The notes below the pieces were generated by a model that worked only from the letters and a program-made list of their open reading frames with translations, did no database searches and was not told where the DNA came from. DNA of 64,000 nt, from positions 1 to 64,000 of the forward strand of contig CAZQCG010000022.1 of NCBI GenBank assembly GCA_964592425.1, written 5' to 3'. Below are positions 59,527-64,000 of the stretch, piece after piece; the stretch's first letter is position 1, and every line of letters begins with the position of its first letter. Origin of the DNA: Viridilinea sp964592425 (GTDB lineage: Bacteria; Chloroflexota; Chloroflexia; Chloroflexales; Chloroflexaceae). The position numbers and the translations under genes were made by a program.

Positions 59527-59602
59527 GCCAAGGTAGCTCAGTTGGTAGAGCATCGCACTGAAAATGCGGGGGTCACCGGTTCAAGTCCGGTCCTTGGCAC
59601 CA
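59527..59602 (+). tRNA. tRNA-Phe (anticodon GAA)
   Basis: Acceptor GCCAAGG pairs with CCTTGGC, followed by A and encoded CCA. Anticodon loop CTGAAAA gives GAA. The D arm and GGTTCAAGTCC T arm are intact. Confidence 0.95.
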
Positions 59603-59721
59603 TCAGGTAAGGCTCCAGAGAGCCCTCCATCGCCCCAGCGGTGGGGGGCTCTGCGGGTCTCAAGGGTAGGGGTTTTGAAACGGTGGCGGTTTTTTCGGCA
59701 TCGGGAAGCGGAAAATGGCCT

Positions 59722-59826
59722 CCGCAGCCGCAGCGCCTCATTTACCGAAGCGGCATCGGGGAAGACCAGGGCGACATCTGGCTCTAGCACAACCACGTTG
59801 GTCCCCTGCCGGTACCGCTCAACGTA
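59722..59826 (-). pseudogene. Fragment of a small DNA-binding/antitoxin-like protein
   Basis: A minus-strand frame reads YVERYRQGTNVVVLEPDVALVFPDAASVNEALRLR. This pattern, (R)GTNVVVLxPDVAxVFPDxxSVNEALRxL, is familiar as the C-terminal half of small proteins common in cyanobacteria and Chloroflexota, some next to toxin-like genes. Here the N-terminal half is missing and the frame runs unrelated upstream into the end of the CapA-like gene. So it looks like a broken remnant between tRNA-Phe and that gene. The family assignment rests on memory of the pattern. Confidence 0.5.
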
Positions 59827-61630
59827 ACCCGGCGACGATTTCGCTGCGCCCGTCATTGTTGAGGTCGAGCAGGGCCAGTTGTTGCCAGCAGCCCGGGGCA
59901 GAGCGCCATTCAAGCTGGAAGCCCCAGCCGTGCCAGCGCCAGACGCTGAGGCTGGTGGCCGGTTGATCCGCTGCTGCGTGGCCCTCCAGCACCACCAGTT
60001 CATTCCGCCCGTCGCCCTCAAGGTCGGCCAGGGCGAACTCGCGGATGGGCTGTGGTGTGGCTGAACCGCCCCAGATGATGCGGTAACGTCCGCCGCGCCA
60101 GCCCAGCAGGTAGGGTTGGGTGTGGAATACCCCGGTGGCGTCAGGCTGTTCGAGCAAGAGCAGTAACTCCGTTCGCCCATCGTCGTTGGGGTCGCCTACG
60201 GCCATACGCGTAAAGCGCCAGGCCGGGTCTTCGTTGCGCCAGAGGAGGTTTGCACTGGCTTCCGGCCCATCACGCAGGGTGACGACTCCTGCGACATCCA
60301 GGGTGGCCCAGAGGGGCACCCCGTCGCCGCGCAGGTCGGCGGCGCTGTAGGTGGCTGGCACCGGGAATCTCGGTGTGGCCTCAAGCGATAGTGGTTGGCC
60401 GGCTGCGCCGTCCCAGTGCCATGCCTGGGCCGTACAGAGTGGGGTGGCCGTTGCTTGCTCGATTGAGGGCGGTAGTGCGCCTGGTTCGCTTGCTGCTGTG
60501 GCCGGGTCTGGGCTAGCCAGGATGGCCAGGGCGGCCCGGCCCTCGGTGGAGGTAGGCGCAAGGGCTGTGGTCCGTCCGCCAGCAGTGGCAACTGGCGCGG
60601 CGGAGACCATGGCCACCCCGTCGCGGTCGAGCAGCACGCGCAGGACTGCCCCGCTACTGAGGGTCGGGTCGGCGGGGGCGTCGAAGATGAAGTTGCCCAA
60701 AGAGTAGGCCACGAAGCCATGACGGCCACCCGCCTCGATCACTGTGGCGGGCTGCAACACATGGGGGTGGGCTCCGAGCACCAGATCTGCGCCGGCGGCG
60801 ACCAGGCGTGCTGCCCAGGCGCGCTGGCGTACCGAGGGTGTGCCACTGTATTCGGCACCCCAATGGCTCAGCACCACCACCAGGTCGGCCTGGTCGCGTA
60901 TACTCGCTATGGCCGCCAGGGCGCGCTCACTGAGCCAGGCGCGCCCGGCAGGACATACGGTGCCATTTGAGCCACAGGCCACGAAATCGGGATTGCTCCA
61001 GGCGCTGTCGCCGGGACGAGCGAGGCCGGTCGCGGGATCGGCGGGGTCGCGCACATCGTTGAAGGCCAGCAGGGCAATGCGCAGGCCGGCCCGTTCCAGC
61101 CAGAGCGGGCTGAGGGCAGCCTGCTCATTCGTAGCGGCCCCCAGGGGCGTCACACCCGCTGTATGGAGCGTCGCCAGGGTCTCTGCCAGGCCGATCGGGC
61201 CGGCATCAAGGGTGTGGTTGTTGGCCAGGCCCAGGCCGCTGAAGCCGGCTGTGCGCAGGGCCGGGGCAAGCTCGGGTGCCGCAAGCAGGCGGTACGGCCC
61301 CGGTCGCACCAGCTCGTGTCGCGCACTCAGAGGGCTCTCCAGGTTGCCAAGGGCCAGATCGCCGTCCAGCAGGTCGCCCAGGCTAGCAAAGGGAGCAGCA
61401 GGGCCGTCGCGCTCAACCAGCCCGGCCACGCCACGGGCCAGCATCACATCGCCGACTGCCCGCAGATCAAGGGTCGGCCCACCCGTCCAGCCAGGCCGGG
61501 TGTAGAGCTGCTGCCAGCCAGAGTCGGCCTGCGGCACCGGGGTGGTACCGCAGGCTGTCAGCAGGACGAGCAGGGTGATCCACAGCAAGTTGAGCGGCGG
61601 ATCAGCCCGTACCTTGTGGTTCGTAGACAC
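59819..61630 (-). CDS. CapA-like lipoprotein with C-terminal FG-GAP repeats
   Basis: A 603-residue exported protein. The signal peptide ends LLVLLTACG (lipobox LTAC). The PGA_cap/CapA metallophosphatase-like domain (about 40-330) has LRAVGDVMLARGVAGLVE, LGNLESPLS, GLANNHTLDAG, VVLSHWGAEYSG and GAHPHVLQP. The C-terminal region has FG-GAP/VCBS-type repeats: GDPNDDGRTELLLL, ADLEGDGRNELVVLEG and LLDLNNDGRSEIVAG. CapA homologues act in poly-gamma-glutamate export, but no capBC is here. GTG at 61630 is chosen because GGAG lies eight bases upstream. It lies 22 bases after the DUF3160 gene, so the two are likely cotranscribed. Confidence 0.87.
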   Translation of the reverse strand: MSTNHKVRADPPLNLLWITLLVLLTACGTTPVPQADSGWQQLYTRPGWTGGPTLDLRAVGDVMLARGVAGLVERDGPAAPFASLGDLLDGDLALGNLESPLSARHELVRPGPYRLLAAPELAPALRTAGFSGLGLANNHTLDAGPIGLAETLATLHTAGVTPLGAATNEQAALSPLWLERAGLRIALLAFNDVRDPADPATGLARPGDSAWSNPDFVACGSNGTVCPAGRAWLSERALAAIASIRDQADLVVVLSHWGAEYSGTPSVRQRAWAARLVAAGADLVLGAHPHVLQPATVIEAGGRHGFVAYSLGNFIFDAPADPTLSSGAVLRVLLDRDGVAMVSAAPVATAGGRTTALAPTSTEGRAALAILASPDPATAASEPGALPPSIEQATATPLCTAQAWHWDGAAGQPLSLEATPRFPVPATYSAADLRGDGVPLWATLDVAGVVTLRDGPEASANLLWRNEDPAWRFTRMAVGDPNDDGRTELLLLLEQPDATGVFHTQPYLLGWRGGRYRIIWGGSATPQPIREFALADLEGDGRNELVVLEGHAAADQPATSLSVWRWHGWGFQLEWRSAPGCWQQLALLDLNNDGRSEIVAGLR

Positions 61631-61652
61631 CTCCACAGCTCCGCACGAAGAC

Positions 61653-64000
61653 CTACGGCGTCTGCCAGGACGGCGGGGCCGCCGGGTCGAGCACAATCTG
61701 CTCGATCTGCCAGCCTTCCGGGCCACGGCGCATGCTGTAGGTGACATCGAGCGTGTAGGGCGGGCGTACGCCGATCAATTCCGGCTCGCCCTGGGCCTGC
61801 TCGGCGAAGTAGGGTGAACCACGGTAGAGCTCGTCGCTCCAGCGCTCGCGGGTGGTCACCACGGCCTGTTCGGCGTCCACCTGGTCGAAGGAGCGTAGCT
61901 CCAGTTCCAGGAGCTTCTGACCGACGAACTGCCCTTCGGCCTTCAGCTGGTCAATGTAGCGTTGGGTATCGGCCAACTCGGTCGGGCCAAGGAAAGGGCT
62001 GACCGGGTCGCTGCTGGTGTACCAGAGGGCCTGCACCAGGGCTTCATTGAAGCGGCGGATGGTTGTGGCCAGCTCGGCATCGCCACCCTGCGCAACGATG
62101 TAGCTGCTGGTCCAGCCAGCCAGAGGCGGGGCCTCGCCGGCGTCAAGCATCGCCCGCCAGTCCTCGTCGGTCAGGCGTTCGCCGAGTGGCTGGGTAAATT
62201 CGTAGTGGGAGAAGACGCCACCTCTGGTCAGCACCAGCCGCCCGGCGATCGGGGCGACGACGGCGATCTCAAAGATGCGCCCGACGCCATTCTGCAAAAC
62301 CACGCCCTCGTTGGCATTGGTGGCGATGTCGGCGACTACGGCGGCCTGCAGCGGCTCACCACCGGCAGGGCTGCCGCCGCGGCCCTGGTAGAAGCCCTCA
62401 TCATCGGCGGCGAAAGTCAGGCCTTCAAGTTCGGCACCGTAGAAGCGAATAAACTCATAGTCGTCTTCACTCAAGGTTTCGCCACGCAACTCGCGCTCGG
62501 CCATACCCTGCAAGCGCTCGGCGATCAGCGCCATCGCCTCAAGCGCGGCTGCGTCGGCCTCGTCAAGCAGGCCGCGCTGTTCCAGCCCTGCGCTGGTCAT
62601 ACGGCTGAGCGCGGCCACGCGGGCGAAGAGCTCGGGCACCGGCTCGACATAACCTCTGGCCCGTTCAGGCTCGGGCGGCTCGAGCGAGTCGTAGCCACGC
62701 TCGACATAGACCTGCTTGGCGTAGAGGATGGTGTCGCGTTTCAGCTCAGTCCACGAGCCAAGCGCCGTTGTAAGCTGCTTGTCCTGCCATGCCGGCGAGC
62801 GCATAAACTGGGGGTAGCCAGTCTCAACCGGCTCCAGCAGCGGGCGCAGACTGTGAATCCAGCTCCAGTAGAGGTTCTGGTTCCAGACCTCGTCGCTGTA
62901 GCTGGCAAAGCTGCGGCGCAACTCCTCCATTTGGGCCAGGTACTCGGGATAGGCAGTGGCCCCTGCGTCAAGGGCGTACTGCAGGGCATTCGCCGAGCCA
63001 AGGGCGGCGAAGAAGTCAAGTGAGCTGGGCATACCGCGCAAGGGCACCTGCGGATCGACGAGTTGCTGGAAGACAAAGGCATCGGGCACAAAACGCTGGC
63101 CCATCAGGCGCAGCCCTCTGGTCTGCTCAAGGGGTGTGCCGGGGACGCTAACCATGCCCATGATCGCCGGGGCGCGCAAGGCTTCGGCGGCAGCACGAAA
63201 GGCGGCAAACTTCTGCTCATCAAGCAGATCCTGGGCCGTGGTGGCCTCGCCATAGGCGGTTGTAAGGGCCTGGCCGTACTCTTTGGGCGTCAGGTCGTCG
63301 CTGCGGCCCACAAAAAAGACCGTCGGCTCATAGATCGCTGTCCAGAGCTCGGCAGCAGGCATAGCCTCGACCAGCGTCTGGCGGAAAGCCTGGGTGAGCA
63401 GGGCGGCCTGGCGGGTCTCGGTCTCGTCATCGACCCGGAAGGTCATGCGCCCGTGCCACATCATAGCGCGGAAGTAGCGGCCCAGCTCTTCGCTTGTGGT
63501 GTAGTGACCCCGCGGCACATATTGGCTCCAGTCTTCGCCGCGCGGGTAGGCTGGGAAGATCGCCGAGGGGCCGAGGCCGCTATGGGCCTCAATCGCGGCC
63601 AGGTCGGGCTCAGCCAGGTCACGTAGGCCCTCCGGCAGCTCCCAGGTCGGGTCGAGCAGCTTGAGGGCGACGGCGAAATAGGCGGCGTTGCGCCGGGCTG
63701 CCTCGGCCCAGGTGGTGCCAGCCAGGGCTTCGTACTGGGCCACCGAGCTGCGCAACAGGGCCGCATCGAGGCTGGTGAGCATCGGCAGGAAGCTCTGCTG
63801 CTCGGCGCGGCGCAGGGTCTTGTCGAAGAGCAGGTGGTAGACATGCAGCAACGAGTCGGAGCTGACGAAGATCGGCAGGTTGTCGTAGCGCGCCCGTTCG
63901 TAGAGCTCGTAGAACTCCTGGGTCGTGCCGGGGTTGACCACGAAGCCATTGCGGGCAATTGCCTCACGCTGGGCCGGGCTAAGCAGGTCGGCCAGGATGA
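61653..64000 (-). CDS. DUF3160 protein, 5' end outside the window
   Basis: The visible part of at least 782 residues starts in frame at the window edge (LADLLSPAQREAIARNGFVVNPGTTQEFYELYERA) and continues with NLPIFVSSDSLLHVYHLLFDKTLR. The DUF3160 pattern (SSDSLLHVYH, LFARVAALSRMTSAGLEQRGLLD, GRLVLTRGGVFSHYEFTQPLGERLTDEDW) is clear. Function of the family is unknown; members are often exported. The N-terminus, probably with a signal peptide, lies beyond base 64000. It is followed by the CapA-like gene. Confidence 0.9.
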   Translation of the reverse strand, partial: ILADLLSPAQREAIARNGFVVNPGTTQEFYELYERARYDNLPIFVSSDSLLHVYHLLFDKTLRRAEQQSFLPMLTSLDAALLRSSVAQYEALAGTTWAEAARRNAAYFAVALKLLDPTWELPEGLRDLAEPDLAAIEAHSGLGPSAIFPAYPRGEDWSQYVPRGHYTTSEELGRYFRAMMWHGRMTFRVDDETETRQAALLTQAFRQTLVEAMPAAELWTAIYEPTVFFVGRSDDLTPKEYGQALTTAYGEATTAQDLLDEQKFAAFRAAAEALRAPAIMGMVSVPGTPLEQTRGLRLMGQRFVPDAFVFQQLVDPQVPLRGMPSSLDFFAALGSANALQYALDAGATAYPEYLAQMEELRRSFASYSDEVWNQNLYWSWIHSLRPLLEPVETGYPQFMRSPAWQDKQLTTALGSWTELKRDTILYAKQVYVERGYDSLEPPEPERARGYVEPVPELFARVAALSRMTSAGLEQRGLLDEADAAALEAMALIAERLQGMAERELRGETLSEDDYEFIRFYGAELEGLTFAADDEGFYQGRGGSPAGGEPLQAAVVADIATNANEGVVLQNGVGRIFEIAVVAPIAGRLVLTRGGVFSHYEFTQPLGERLTDEDWRAMLDAGEAPPLAGWTSSYIVAQGGDAELATTIRRFNEALVQALWYTSSDPVSPFLGPTELADTQRYIDQLKAEGQFVGQKLLELELRSFDQVDAEQAVVTTRERWSDELYRGSPYFAEQAQGEPELIGVRPPYTLDVTYSMRRGPEGWQIEQIVLDPAAPPSWQTP

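Overview
This 64 kb window looks like chromosomal DNA of a filamentous anoxygenic phototroph of the Chloroflexota, order Chloroflexales (Chloroflexus/Oscillochloris-like; the genus cannot be fixed by reading). Reasons: GC-rich coding sequence; a PuhE/DUF3623-type photosynthetic complex assembly protein; a BchI-like magnesium-chelatase ATPase; an alpha-beta fused ketoacid dehydrogenase E1; lipoproteins with Thr/Pro/Ala-rich linkers; and actinobacterial-type features such as an ileS T-box leader and a short MutY. Most genes are ordinary housekeeping or metabolic genes. Accessory DNA is limited to one TnpB element, one MITE-like element and many hairpin repeats.

Layout. 0-8 kb: pdxH, a bactofilin, an FtsL/DivIC-like protein, a YbjN-like protein, the fused E1 and a GAF histidine kinase/NarL-type regulator pair. 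8-16 kb: acyl-CoA-binding protein, a secreted clan GH-A glycosidase, then a minus-strand run puhE - ADP-forming acyl-CoA synthetase - stand-alone BioD-like/DRTGG protein - small hypothetical - pyrD - pyrF. 16-27 kb: a large secreted subtilase carrying a CHRD domain, a MITE that supplies its stop codon, an LppX-like lipoprotein coupled to mscL, a Cys-rich small protein, CBS and Usp proteins, an M24 peptidase, a BMP-family binding lipoprotein, a DUF58 protein and ClpP. 27-35 kb: RND pump - adaptor - TetR, then an orphan E1-alpha coupled to a protein made of MshEN-like repeats. 35-42.5 kb: homoserine dehydrogenase, a 38-bp tandem repeat, holB overlapping fabF, a solo TnpB element with matching terminal hairpins, moaA and mrp. 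42.6-50.7 kb: a compact plus-strand run relA - mutY - rlmI-like - argJ - Lon N-domain protein - DUF503 - bchI-like. 50.7-59.3 kb: ileS with a T-box leader, a DEAD-box helicase, a Gly-rich RRM protein, rpsU, prfA and adenosine deaminase. 59.3-64 kb: tRNA-Leu, tRNA-Val and tRNA-Phe, a fragment of a broken small gene, a CapA-like lipoprotein and a DUF3160 protein cut by the window edge.

How the genes work together. Translation and stress functions cluster in 42-59 kb (stringent response, tRNA charging under T-box control, release factor 1, bS21, RNA helicase and RRM protein). Acyl-CoA metabolism recurs in 2.7-15 kb (fused E1, ACBP, ADP-forming synthetase with a DRTGG partner). Envelope proteins are spread through the window. 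Several families of strong hairpins sit between genes, mostly in convergent gaps or at operon ends. They are the most conspicuous structure not explained by coding sequence. No CRISPR array, prophage, replication origin or rRNA operon was seen.
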